A stretch of DNA of 64,000 nt from Aequorivita vladivostokensis (lineage in GTDB: Bacteria; Bacteroidota; Bacteroidia; Flavobacteriales; Flavobacteriaceae): assembly GCF_000952855.1 (NCBI RefSeq), contig NZ_JSVU01000002.1, positions 1 through 64,000 on the forward strand, written 5' to 3'. Shown piece after piece: positions 35,012 through 43,117 of this stretch. Below the pieces are notes generated by a model. The model had not been told where the DNA came from, made no database searches, and saw only the letters and a list, made by a program, of their open reading frames with translations. A program made the translations under genes and the position numbers. Every line of letters begins with the position of its first letter. The first letter of the stretch is position 1.

Positions 35012-35460
35012 TCCAAAATTTGCGCCGCGTGGTCTTTGGTCTTTACCTTGTCAATTACACGTGTAATGATTCCGTTTTCGTCTATAATAAAGGTTTTTCG
35101 GTGAATTCCGTCAAATTCCCTACCCATGAACTTTTTAGGCCCCCAAACCCCGAAAGCATTTATCACCTCTTTATTCTCATCGGCCAATAACGGAAATGGG
35201 AAATTGTATTTTTCCCTAAAGTTTTTTTGACGTTTTTCACTGTCGGCGCTTACTCCCAATAATTCATACCCTTCTTTTTGGAGTTCCTTATAATTATCGC
35301 GAAGGTTACAGGCTTCAGCAGTACAGCCGGGTGTGTTTGCTTTTGGATAGAAAAAGACAACCCATTTTTTTCCTTTATAACCTTTTGAGGAAATACTATT
35401 TCCGTCCTCATCGTTTACTTTGAAATCTGGAGCCTTATCTCCTACCTTTAATGTTTTCAT
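35008..35460 (-). CDS. bcp: thioredoxin-dependent peroxiredoxin (BCP family)
   Basis: This 150-residue peroxiredoxin has its peroxidatic cysteine C46 in the signature TPGCTAEACNLRDNY. A second cysteine five residues later (C51) is typical of atypical two-Cys BCP enzymes. It reduces H2O2 and organic hydroperoxides using thioredoxin. The start codon faces the nth start, 30 bases away. It overlaps the 3' end of the upstream convergent gene by four bases. Confidence 0.95.
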   Translation of the reverse strand: MKTLKVGDKAPDFKVNDEDGNSISSKGYKGKKWVVFFYPKANTPGCTAEACNLRDNYKELQKEGYELLGVSADSEKRQKNFREKYNFPFPLLADENKEVINAFGVWGPKKFMGREFDGIHRKTFIIDENGIITRVIDKVKTKDHAAQILD

Positions 35461-35466
35461 TATCCT

Positions 35467-35474
35467 TATTTTTG
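35467..35474 (+). promoter_or_regulatory. -7 box of nth promoter
   Basis: TATTTTTG matches TAnnTTTG, between the divergent bcp and nth starts and 17 bases before the nth ATG. Confidence 0.55.
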
Positions 35475-35490
35475 CATAAAAGTACTTAAA

Positions 35491-36153
35491 ATGACCAAGC
35501 AGGAAAAGGTAACCTTTGTTATTGATACGTTAAATAAGAATTATCCACAAGTTCCAATTCCCTTGGAACATAAGGATCCCTATACTTTATTGATCGCCGT
35601 GCTGCTTTCTGCTCAAAGTACCGACGTTCGCGTCAACCAAATTACGCCCTTGCTGTTTGAAGTAGCTGATAATCCCTATGATATGGTAAAACTAACCGTA
35701 GAAGAAATCAGGGAAATAATTAAACCCGTAGGACTTTCACCGATGAAATCAAAAGGCATCCATGGACTCTCAAAAATATTAATAGAGAAATATGACGGTA
35801 AGGTTCCCGCTGATTTTGAAGCCTTGGAATCCCTTCCCGCCGTGGGTCACAAAACGGCAAGTGTGGTTATGAGCCAAGCCTTTAATATTCCTGCCTTTCC
35901 CGTTGACACCCACATCCATAGATTGATGTACCGTTGGGGTTTTTCGAATGGTAAAAATGTAGTTCAGACCGAAAAGGATGCAAAGCGTTTGTTTCCAAAG
36001 GATCTATGGAATATTCTCCATCTTCAGATTATATGGTACGGCAGGCAATACTCCCCGGCCCGTGGTTGGGATTTGGAAAAGGACATAATCACAAAGACCA
36101 TTGGCAGGAAATCTGTGATAAAAGAGTATTTAAAGAAGGTAGATAAGAGATGA
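35491..36153 (+). CDS. nth: endonuclease III, cysteine-free form
   Basis: This 220-residue HhH-GPD glycosylase/AP-lyase for oxidised pyrimidines has a helix-hairpin-helix with LPAVGHKTASVVM, catalytic K121 and the conserved Asp (D139) in FPVDTHIHR. The C-terminal iron-sulfur loop (four Cys in CX6CX2CX5C) is absent: the region reads WYGRQYSPARGWDLEKD, and the whole protein has no cysteine. Cluster-less forms occur in some lineages, so activity is still likely. It is divergent from bcp with a 30-base gap. Confidence 0.9.
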   Translation: MTKQEKVTFVIDTLNKNYPQVPIPLEHKDPYTLLIAVLLSAQSTDVRVNQITPLLFEVADNPYDMVKLTVEEIREIIKPVGLSPMKSKGIHGLSKILIEKYDGKVPADFEALESLPAVGHKTASVVMSQAFNIPAFPVDTHIHRLMYRWGFSNGKNVVQTEKDAKRLFPKDLWNILHLQIIWYGRQYSPARGWDLEKDIITKTIGRKSVIKEYLKKVDKR

Positions 36154-36190
36154 GCGATGAACTATGCACATTATGCCCGTAAATAAATTT

Positions 36191-36212
36191 CCCCTTCGGG
36201 GGCTAAGGGCTT
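36191..36212. repeat. GC-rich dispersed palindrome
   Basis: CCCC-TTC-GGGG (36191-36201) followed by GCTAAGGGC and T-run. Similar CCCTTCGGGG words occur at 350-360. It may double as the nth terminator. Confidence 0.5.
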
Positions 36213-36223
36213 TTTTTCAAAAA

Positions 36224-36251
36224 AAACCCCGAAAAGCTAATTCCGGGGTTT
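36224..36251 (-). terminator. terminator downstream of the sigma factor / small ORF
   Basis: AAACCCCG (36224-36231) pairs with CGGGGTTT (36244-36251), and a T-run follows on the minus strand. It lies 10 bases after the small-ORF stop. Confidence 0.75.
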
Positions 36252-36260
36252 CTCCAAAGT

Positions 36261-36413
36261 TTAGTTTAGAAGTGCTTCAAACTTCATTTTATGGTAATCT
36301 ATAACACTTAAAGCCATCGAATAATCCAGAAGAAATTTTATGGTTTCCTCTTTTGGAACGAGATTTTTATTCACGCCGTCCACTCGTGATGTTTCAGAGT
36401 AAAATTTTTGCAT
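36261..36413 (-). CDS. 50-residue conserved protein co-encoded with an ECF sigma factor
   Basis: An ATG at 36413 opens a 50-residue frame ending at 36261. It starts MQKFYSETSRVDGV and ends YHKMKFEALLN, with a helical core (EETIKFLLDYSMALSVIDY). I recall similar short proteins next to flavobacterial ECF sigma genes, but no function. It is on the same strand as the sigma factor, 57 bases downstream, and is followed by a terminator. It could be a regulator or simply a small cytoplasmic protein. It lacks any membrane segment, so it is not a classical anti-sigma factor. Confidence 0.75.
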   Translation of the reverse strand: MQKFYSETSRVDGVNKNLVPKEETIKFLLDYSMALSVIDYHKMKFEALLN

Positions 36414-36470
36414 AGAATATTATTTTGAGGTTTTATTTTCAAATAACGTAGCAAAAATTACTTTATTGTA

Positions 36471-37055
36471 TCAATTGGTCAATATAATATTATGTTTATC
36501 AATTACTTTGCGCAAATTGATAAGGGCATAACGCATCCGGCCCAGTGCTGTATTGATACTAACCCCTGTTTGCTCACTAATCTCCTTGAAGCTCATATCT
36601 TTATAAATTCGCATCATCAACACCTCTTTTTGATCATCTGGCAATTCAAGAATCAATCTGCGCACATCGCTTTCCACTTGGCCCTTAATGATTTGTTTTT
36701 CAACATTTAAGGCATTATCGCTCAAAACGGAAAAAATATTGAAATCATTATTGTTTTCAAACTTAGGCATGCGGTTGTTCTTTCTGAAATGGTCAATCAC
36801 CAAATTATGGGCAATTCGCATCACCCACGGAAGAAATTTCCCCTCTTCGTTATAGGCTCCTTTTTTTAAGGTCTTGATAACCTTAATAAAAGTGTCCTGG
36901 AAAATATCCTCGGCGACATCCCTGTCAAAAACTTTCGAATAAATAAAACTGTAAATTCTTTGCTTGTGTCGAGTTATCAGCTCGCTAAGTGCAGATTCAT
37001 TACCGTTCATATAAGCGCTCACTAAAAACGCATCAGAGTTTGTGCTTTGCTTCAT
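36471..37055 (-). CDS. ECF-type RNA polymerase sigma factor
   Basis: This 194-residue sigma-70 family protein has region 2 with DVAEDIFQDTFIKVIKTL and LPWVMRIAHNLVIDHFRK, and region 4 with ELPDDQKEVLMMRIYKDMSFKEISEQTGVSINTALGRMRYAL. It directs polymerase to a subset of promoters. No anti-sigma gene is adjacent, only a 50-residue small protein downstream. Divergent from uvrA. The 5' flank has no clear -7 box, so it may be controlled differently. Confidence 0.93.
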   Translation of the reverse strand: MKQSTNSDAFLVSAYMNGNESALSELITRHKQRIYSFIYSKVFDRDVAEDIFQDTFIKVIKTLKKGAYNEEGKFLPWVMRIAHNLVIDHFRKNNRMPKFENNNDFNIFSVLSDNALNVEKQIIKGQVESDVRRLILELPDDQKEVLMMRIYKDMSFKEISEQTGVSINTALGRMRYALINLRKVIDKHNIILTN

Positions 37056-37273
37056 ATCAATACTTCTTTAAAAAATAAACAACTATGGATTTGGTTGCTT
37101 AGTTAAAATGTTTATTTGTTAAAAGTAATGATCAGCTATAGGCAATAATTTTTTTATATGACGTTAAGAGCCGTAAATATAACAACAAAGAAATCACAAA
37201 TGCAAAAAAAAGGTTAAATTTTTCATTAAAAAATAATAGTAACCGCAAATGTGCATTGCTGAAACCGATATAG

Positions 37274-37281
37274 TATCTTTG
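37274..37281 (+). promoter_or_regulatory. -7 box of uvrA promoter
   Basis: TATCTTTG matches TAnnTTTG with a TTG at 37255-37257. It lies 30 bases before the TTG start of uvrA and supports that start. Confidence 0.6.
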
Positions 37282-37310
37282 CGAAAAGCTATAAAAAAAG
37301 GAAAATTACA

Positions 37311-40088
37311 TTGAGTACCGAAACCGTAGATACTAAAAAAAACATCCTTATTCAGGGTGCAAAACTTCACAATCTTAAAGACATTTCCGTCGCTATTCCG
37401 CGCAACAAATTGGTAGTTGTAACCGGTCTTTCGGGCAGCGGAAAATCCAGCTTGGCGTTTGACACGCTTTATGCCGAAGGCCAGCGACGTTACGTGGAGA
37501 GCCTTTCCAGCTATGCCCGTCAATTTTTGGGAAGATTGGACAAGCCAAAAGTAGATTCCATAAAAGGGATTGCGCCCGCCATTGCAATCGAGCAGAAAGT
37601 AAATTCCACAAACCCGCGTTCCACGGTTGGGACTTCCACCGAGATTTATGATTATCTGAAATTGCTCTACACCCGGATTGGAAAAACCATATCGCCAATT
37701 TCTGGCAAGGAAGTTAAAAAAGACACGACCACAGATGTTATAAATTTCATAAAAAAATTTCCCGAAGGCGAAAAATTACTGCTCCTCGCTCCTATCATTT
37801 TGGAAGAAGGCCGCACGATGGAGAATAAAATCCAAGCACTGGCGCAACAGGGCTATTCCAGAATTAAAGTGAAGGCTGAAGTTGTTCGGATCGATGAATT
37901 GGAGGGAAAATCATTTCCAAAGAAGATAGATTTGGTCATTGACCGGATTATTACCAAAGACGAAGAGGATTTCTATAACCGTCTTGCTGATGCTGTTGAA
38001 ATAGCGTTTTTTGAAGGAAAAGGTGAATTGTATATTGAAACGCTTTCTTCAAATAAAATAACAGAATTCAATAATCGATTTGAAGCAGACGGCATGGTTT
38101 TTATGGAACCAAACGTGCATCTTTTCAGTTTTAACAATCCTTACGGCGCGTGCCCTACTTGTGAAGGCTATGGCGATGTGATTGGCATTGATGAAGATTT
38201 GGTCATCCCAAACACCGCCCTCTCCGTGTATGAAAACGCCATATTTCCGTGGCGTGGCGAAAGTATGAGTTGGTATCGGGATCAATTGGTTAACAACGCT
38301 TACAAGTTTGACTTTCCAATTCACAAACCGTGGTTCCAGCTTACCGAAGAACAAAAACAGCTTGTTTGGGACGGAAATAAGTATTTTGAGGGATTGAATT
38401 CCTTCTTTTCGTTTTTGGAATCAAAAAGCTATAAAATCCAAAACCGGGTTATGCTCTCGCGCTACCGCGGAAAGACGAAATGCGCAACGTGTAAAGGAAA
38501 ACGTCTTCGTCCAGAAGCTGGATATGTAAAAATAAACGGAACAGCAATTCAAGAATTAGTCGAGCTGCCTTTAGACAAAACGGCGATATTTTTTAAAAAT
38601 TTAGAGTTGTCCGAGTTTGACGAAAAAGTCGCAAAGCGTTTGCTGCTTGAAATCAACAACCGACTTCGTTTTTTGCAGGATGTTGGCTTGGGCTATTTAA
38701 CATTGAACAGAAAATCGAACACACTCTCGGGCGGTGAATCACAGCGAATCAATCTCGCCACCTCTTTGGGAAGCAGCCTTGTGGGCTCTATGTATATTTT
38801 GGACGAGCCCAGCATTGGACTCCACCCAAAAGACACGGAACGGCTTATCGTGGTTTTAAAATCCCTTCGCGATTTGGGCAATACGGTAATTGTGGTTGAA
38901 CACGATGAGGACATAATGAAAGCCGCCGATGAAATTATAGACATCGGTCCCGAAGCCGGAACGTTTGGCGGCGAAGTGGTTGCCCAAGGAACCTATACTG
39001 AAATTTTACAATCAAACTCGCTTACCGCGAAGTATTTGAATGGCGAAATGGAAATTGAAGTTCCAAAGAAACGGCGTACTTCAAAAAATAAAATTATAAT
39101 CAGTGGAGCTCGGCAAAATAACTTGAAAAATATAGACGTAACTTTTCCATTGAATGTTTTCACGGCAGTTACGGGCGTTTCCGGTAGCGGAAAAAGTACG
39201 TTGGTAAAGAAAATTCTCTATCCAGCCCTGATGCGTGAAATTGGTGGTTATGGTGAAAAACCCGGACAGTTTTCAGAAATAAAAGGAGATTTCAACACCA
39301 TCAAAAGTATTGAATTTATAGACCAAAATCCAATTGGTCGCTCCAGCCGAAGCAATCCGGTGACCTACATTAAGGCGTATGATGATATTCGGAATTTATA
39401 TGCCTCACAAAAGCTTTCGGACATTCGCGGGTATAAAGCAAAACATTTCAGCTTCAACGTAGATGGCGGGCGGTGTGAAACCTGCAAAGGCGAAGGCGAA
39501 GTAACCATCGAGATGCAATTTATGGCAGATGTGCATTTGGTATGCGATACCTGCAACGGCAAACGTTTCAAAAAAGAAGTGCTGGAAGTAACGTTTCAAA
39601 ATAAAAACATAGACGATATCCTTACAATGACTGTGGATGATGCCGTTGCATTCTTTAATGAACATAAGCAGGATAAAATTGCGGCGAAATTGCAACCCCT
39701 GCAGGATGTGGGATTGGGTTATGTTCAGTTGGGGCAAAGCTCCTCCACCCTTTCCGGTGGCGAGGCACAGCGTATCAAGCTTGCTTCGTTTTTGGTAAAA
39801 GGAACATCAAAAGAGAAAACCGTTTTTATATTTGACGAACCTACAACAGGGCTTCATTTTCACGATATCAAAAAATTATTGGCTTCTTTTTATGCTTTGC
39901 TGGAAAGAGGGCATACCGTAATTGTTGTAGAACATAATTTAGATTTGATAAAATGTGCAGACCACATTATCGATTTGGGCCCTGAAGGCGGCGAAAATGG
40001 TGGACAAGTAGTTGCAACAGGTACTCCGGAAGAAGTTGCGAAAAATAAGGACTCATTTACCGCTTCCTATCTAAAAGAAAAACTTTAA
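37311..40088 (+). CDS. uvrA: excinuclease ABC subunit A
   Basis: This 925-residue dimeric ATPase finds DNA damage for nucleotide excision repair. Two ABC modules are present: Walker [10 protein letters not shown] near 45 and GVSGSGKST near 625; signatures [16 protein letters not shown] and [16 protein letters not shown]. Zinc modules are [12 protein letters not shown] and [14 protein letters not shown] (first half) and the paired [11 protein letters not shown] / CDTCNGKRF (second half). The start is a TTG at 37311; no ATG fits before the first conserved motif. A terminator follows at 40173. Confidence 0.97.
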   Translation: MSTETVDTKKNILIQGAKLHNLKDISVAIPRNKLVVVTGLSGSGKSSLAFDTLYAEGQRRYVESLSSYARQFLGRLDKPKVDSIKGIAPAIAIEQKVNSTNPRSTVGTSTEIYDYLKLLYTRIGKTISPISGKEVKKDTTTDVINFIKKFPEGEKLLLLAPIILEEGRTMENKIQALAQQGYSRIKVKAEVVRIDELEGKSFPKKIDLVIDRIITKDEEDFYNRLADAVEIAFFEGKGELYIETLSSNKITEFNNRFEADGMVFMEPNVHLFSFNNPYGACPTCEGYGDVIGIDEDLVIPNTALSVYENAIFPWRGESMSWYRDQLVNNAYKFDFPIHKPWFQLTEEQKQLVWDGNKYFEGLNSFFSFLESKSYKIQNRVMLSRYRGKTKCATCKGKRLRPEAGYVKINGTAIQELVELPLDKTAIFFKNLELSEFDEKVAKRLLLEINNRLRFLQDVGLGYLTLNRKSNTLSGGESQRINLATSLGSSLVGSMYILDEPSIGLHPKDTERLIVVLKSLRDLGNTVIVVEHDEDIMKAADEIIDIGPEAGTFGGEVVAQGTYTEILQSNSLTAKYLNGEMEIEVPKKRRTSKNKIIISGARQNNLKNIDVTFPLNVFTAVTGVSGSGKSTLVKKILYPALMREIGGYGEKPGQFSEIKGDFNTIKSIEFIDQNPIGRSSRSNPVTYIKAYDDIRNLYASQKLSDIRGYKAKHFSFNVDGGRCETCKGEGEVTIEMQFMADVHLVCDTCNGKRFKKEVLEVTFQNKNIDDILTMTVDDAVAFFNEHKQDKIAAKLQPLQDVGLGYVQLGQSSSTLSGGEAQRIKLASFLVKGTSKEKTVFIFDEPTTGLHFHDIKKLLASFYALLERGHTVIVVEHNLDLIKCADHIIDLGPEGGENGGQVVATGTPEEVAKNKDSFTASYLKEKL

Positions 40089-40172
40089 GAGTTACTATGT
40101 TTTTTTGGCACACTAATTGAAATCAAAATAACAGAAAATAAGACTTTTAGTTTTTTTGGTTGGTTAGTTTTT

Positions 40173-40213
40173 AAAATCCGTTGGAGCAGTAAATACCTTC
40201 AGCGGATTTTTTA
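40173..40213 (+). terminator. uvrA terminator
   Basis: AAAATCCGTTG (40173-40183) pairs with CAGCGGATTTT (40200-40210) with one G-T pair, followed by T-rich sequence. Confidence 0.75.
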
Positions 40214-40371
40214 TTTGAATGCTCCCAAAATTCCAATTTAATCTTATAATAGCTTAAAGCACTACTGAAAATCAATGATTTAAAAACTTGGCACGGTCGT
40301 TGGTTATTTAAAAGCGTACTCCGCTAACCAAGAAACATCATGCAAGTACAAACCTTTTAAAATTGAAACTT

Positions 40372-41667
40372 ATGAAAAACATAGCATTTATTTTCAGCAT
40401 CCTTTTGATGGGATTTTCAGCAAATGCAACTACCCACGAAAGTGAAGACCAGTACAGAAGGGGATACGACGGAAGCGCCTACATTTTTGTGGAAGGCGAC
40501 GTAGAATTCTCCGTTTTCCCAGACGGCCAATTCGATTTTGTGTACGTTGGGCCCCAAAAAGGTTCAAGCGTTACCATTAACACTCCCAATGTGAACATAA
40601 GTTTCAATTCGGGTTATGATTATGATGCTTATGTGCAGTATGACGATTACGGCGCAGTAATACAAGTGGAAAGTGTTCCTATTTATTATGATTACTACGG
40701 CCGTATCATTCAAGCCGGTAATGTTGATATTCAATACAACGACCGTCGCGTGGTTCGTGTGGGAGGACTTCATGTTATTTATAACAACCGTGGCCACTTT
40801 TCACACGCCACCGGTATCATAAATGTATATAATCCATACTATGTTTATCGTCCTTGGCACGTGTATTATGCGCCACCTATTTTTACACACTGTGTAGTTT
40901 ATGATCTGCCATATAGGAGATATTACAGCCCAGTGAGATATAGTTATCACGATCACGTAGTTTACTACAAAAAGAGACATCATGTGGCCTACCACAATGG
41001 CCGCAGGGATTTTTATCGCCCAGGAAGCCGTGTTTACGACAAAAAAGGTAGAGCATCGGTAAATAAGAACTTCGATCCGAATAGAAAAAATACCATGGTT
41101 GCAACCAGCAATCCACGATCCAATAGTTCCATTCGAACCAATAGCTCTGTTCGAAACAATAACGCCCGCGGCAGCAATAACGTTAGAAGTAACAACTCTC
41201 GAGTTACAAGTGAAGGAAGAAGTAACAATACCCGTAGGGAAACCGTTTCAAGAAATAGAAGCACAAACAGCAAAGGTGCAGCGGCCATTGACAGAAGCAA
41301 GCGAAATGACAGAAATTACTCGAGCAAGTCAACAAGAAATACGGTACATACCCGAAACAGCGACAACGCGAAAGTAAGTAGCAATAGAAATAATGTTAAA
41401 AACACCCGAAGTGAAAATGTGGTGCGTTCATCTAATAAACGGAGCGTTTCCAACAACAAAACGGTTCAAAGACAAACCCGAACCACACCTAACAACAGAA
41501 GCACTTCGATAAGCCGAAATAAAGCACAGGCTCCAAAGCGTGAAACCGCTAGCCGAAGCCGCAACACAGTAAATAAGTCCAGCGCTCCTTCGCGCAATAG
41601 TTCAAAAGCGAAAACCTCACGAGGCAGTTCCTCAAGAGAAGCTAGCTCCAGAGGCGGACGCGGATAA
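40372..41667 (+). CDS. secreted protein with Tyr-rich domain and Arg/Ser/Asn-rich tail
   Basis: The protein has 431 residues. Signal peptide MKNIAFIFSILLMGFSANA is followed by a Tyr/Asp/Val-rich first half with repeated elements such as YYDYYGRII, VDIQYNDRRV and VIYNNRGHF. It then has an aromatic section (YYVYRPWHVYYAPP) and from about residue 235 a 195-residue low-complexity tail of Arg, Ser, Asn and Thr with no predicted structure. The tail is strongly basic, so it may bind DNA, polysaccharide or the cell wall. The protein is not recognised. The start at 40372 is preferred over a TTG three codons upstream. Confidence 0.7.
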   Translation: MKNIAFIFSILLMGFSANATTHESEDQYRRGYDGSAYIFVEGDVEFSVFPDGQFDFVYVGPQKGSSVTINTPNVNISFNSGYDYDAYVQYDDYGAVIQVESVPIYYDYYGRIIQAGNVDIQYNDRRVVRVGGLHVIYNNRGHFSHATGIINVYNPYYVYRPWHVYYAPPIFTHCVVYDLPYRRYYSPVRYSYHDHVVYYKKRHHVAYHNGRRDFYRPGSRVYDKKGRASVNKNFDPNRKNTMVATSNPRSNSSIRTNSSVRNNNARGSNNVRSNNSRVTSEGRSNNTRRETVSRNRSTNSKGAAAIDRSKRNDRNYSSKSTRNTVHTRNSDNAKVSSNRNNVKNTRSENVVRSSNKRSVSNNKTVQRQTRTTPNNRSTSISRNKAQAPKRETASRSRNTVNKSSAPSRNSSKAKTSRGSSSREASSRGGRG

Positions 41668-41688
41668 AGATAGTTTTTTGGTTGGTTG

Positions 41689-41733
41689 AAAACCTCCGTG
41701 AATCTGTATGATAACAGAGGATCGGAGGTTTTT
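41689..41733 (+). terminator. terminator after the Arg/Ser/Asn-rich protein
   Basis: AAAACCTCCG (41689-41698) pairs with CGGAGGTTTTT (41723-41733), with an inner TCTGT/ACAGA hairpin. Confidence 0.8.
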
Positions 41734-41809
41734 GTGAATCGAGATCAAAGGGAAACAGGAAAAAAGACTAAAGGGAACCAGGAAAATAGAGCTTCGATCC
41801 AACTACAGT

Positions 41810-41844
41810 CTACCGACTACCGACTACCGACTACCCACTACTGA
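41810..41844. repeat. heptamer repeat (five CTACCGA-type units)
   Basis: Three perfect CTACCGA units, then CTACCCA and CTACTGA. The last two units encode the final four codons and stop of the glycosyltransferase. Confidence 0.85.
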
Positions 41845-43117
41845 CTATAATCAAAGACGCCATTTGCCTCGTCAGCTCCCTCCTACTATATTTTTCAATT
41901 CCTTCGGAAGCAACCTTTAGCTCGCCCTTTTTGAAATCTTTGTATAATTGGAGAATCTCAGTTTTCAATTCATCATCGTCCCAATAGCTAAAAAATTTCC
42001 CCGATTTGGTCTCATTAATAATTCCCTCAATATCACTTTCCTTCGGCCCCAAAGCGATTATTGGGCGTTTGGCAGCGAGATATTCAAAAAGCTTCCCGGG
42101 AATAATGGCACGGGTTTCCGCGCTGTTTATTTCCACCAAAAGTAAAACCTGGCTTTTATGCTGAAGCCGCAGTGCTTCGGAATGCGAAACATAGCCCAAA
42201 AATTCACAATTCTTTATTAGCTGAAAGTTTTCAAGACTTTGCTTCACTTCTTCACTTACGGCACCAGCAAATTTCAACTGCAAATCGTTTTTGAAGGAAG
42301 TATCTTCCCTGCAGATTTCAGCAAGCACTTTCCACAAAAACTCTGGATTGCGTTCGCTTAAAAGCGAGCCTATGTGTGAAATGGAAAACTTGGAATCCAT
42401 CTCAAAATCTATTTTTCCTGAAATATCGTACCCGTTTGTTATAACCTCAATCGGGGTTTCGGTAATCATTTCAAATTCTTTTTTGGTTGTTGGACTGGTT
42501 ACCGTTATTATGTCTGCGGCTTTCAATACGGAAGCCTCCAACGCTTTGTGTTTGCGTTCCGAAGCTTTGTTCAACCGAAGCGATTTGTGGTAATGGATTG
42601 TCGTCCACGGATCGCGGAAATCTGCAATCCACTTGACGTTCAGGTCTTTCTGAAGTTGCATACCTATTAAGTGAAGGCTGTGCGGCGGACCGGTTGTAAT
42701 CACAACATCCACTGGATTTTCAGCAATATATTTTGAGAGTAATTTTACCGACGGTTTTACCCAGCCCACCCGCGCATCGGGGATAAAAAAATTCCCGCGA
42801 ACGTAGAGCATAAGCTTCTCCACTGCGGAAATTTCCTTTTTTGAAATGATGCCGCTGCTCATCTGCTTGGTTTTCTTTTTTGAAAAGAGTTTCGCAAAAC
42901 GATACGGTTCATTGATTGGCTGTTTTAATACTTCAATATCCGAAGGAATTTCCGAAGCAAAGTTTTCATCAATCAAGGGATAGTTAGGGTTTTCGGGCGC
43001 ATACACAATTGGTTCCACGCCAAACTCCCGAAAATATTTTACAAATTTCAACCACCGCTGTACGCCCGGGCCGCCCGCGGGAGGCCAATAATATGTGATG
43101 ATTAGGGCGCGTTTCAT
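41831..43117 (-). CDS. GT4-type glycosyltransferase
   Basis: This 428-residue GT-B enzyme starts LIITYYWPPAGGPGVQRWLKF (Gly-rich loop). A nucleotide-sugar motif, E-x7-E-like, is in IIPGKLFEYLAAKRPIIALGPKESDIEGII. The middle has KWIADFRDPWTT and VITNGYDI. It likely adds a sugar to a surface glycan or lipid-linked precursor. The last residues VSSG and the stop are encoded by a heptamer tandem repeat, so the natural C-terminus may have been replaced. It follows yfhO with no gap and is probably in the same operon. Confidence 0.85.
   Translation of the reverse strand: MKRALIITYYWPPAGGPGVQRWLKFVKYFREFGVEPIVYAPENPNYPLIDENFASEIPSDIEVLKQPINEPYRFAKLFSKKKTKQMSSGIISKKEISAVEKLMLYVRGNFFIPDARVGWVKPSVKLLSKYIAENPVDVVITTGPPHSLHLIGMQLQKDLNVKWIADFRDPWTTIHYHKSLRLNKASERKHKALEASVLKAADIITVTSPTTKKEFEMITETPIEVITNGYDISGKIDFEMDSKFSISHIGSLLSERNPEFLWKVLAEICREDTSFKNDLQLKFAGAVSEEVKQSLENFQLIKNCEFLGYVSHSEALRLQHKSQVLLLVEINSAETRAIIPGKLFEYLAAKRPIIALGPKESDIEGIINETKSGKFFSYWDDDELKTEILQLYKDFKKGELKVASEGIEKYSRRELTRQMASLIIVSSG

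Noticed and set aside
40106-40304. Two TGGCAC-N5-TTG words (40106-40120, 40288-40304) resembling sigma-54 promoters
   Set aside because: Neither has the essential GC at -12 (they read TTGA and TTGG), and TGGCAC occurs in coding regions too.
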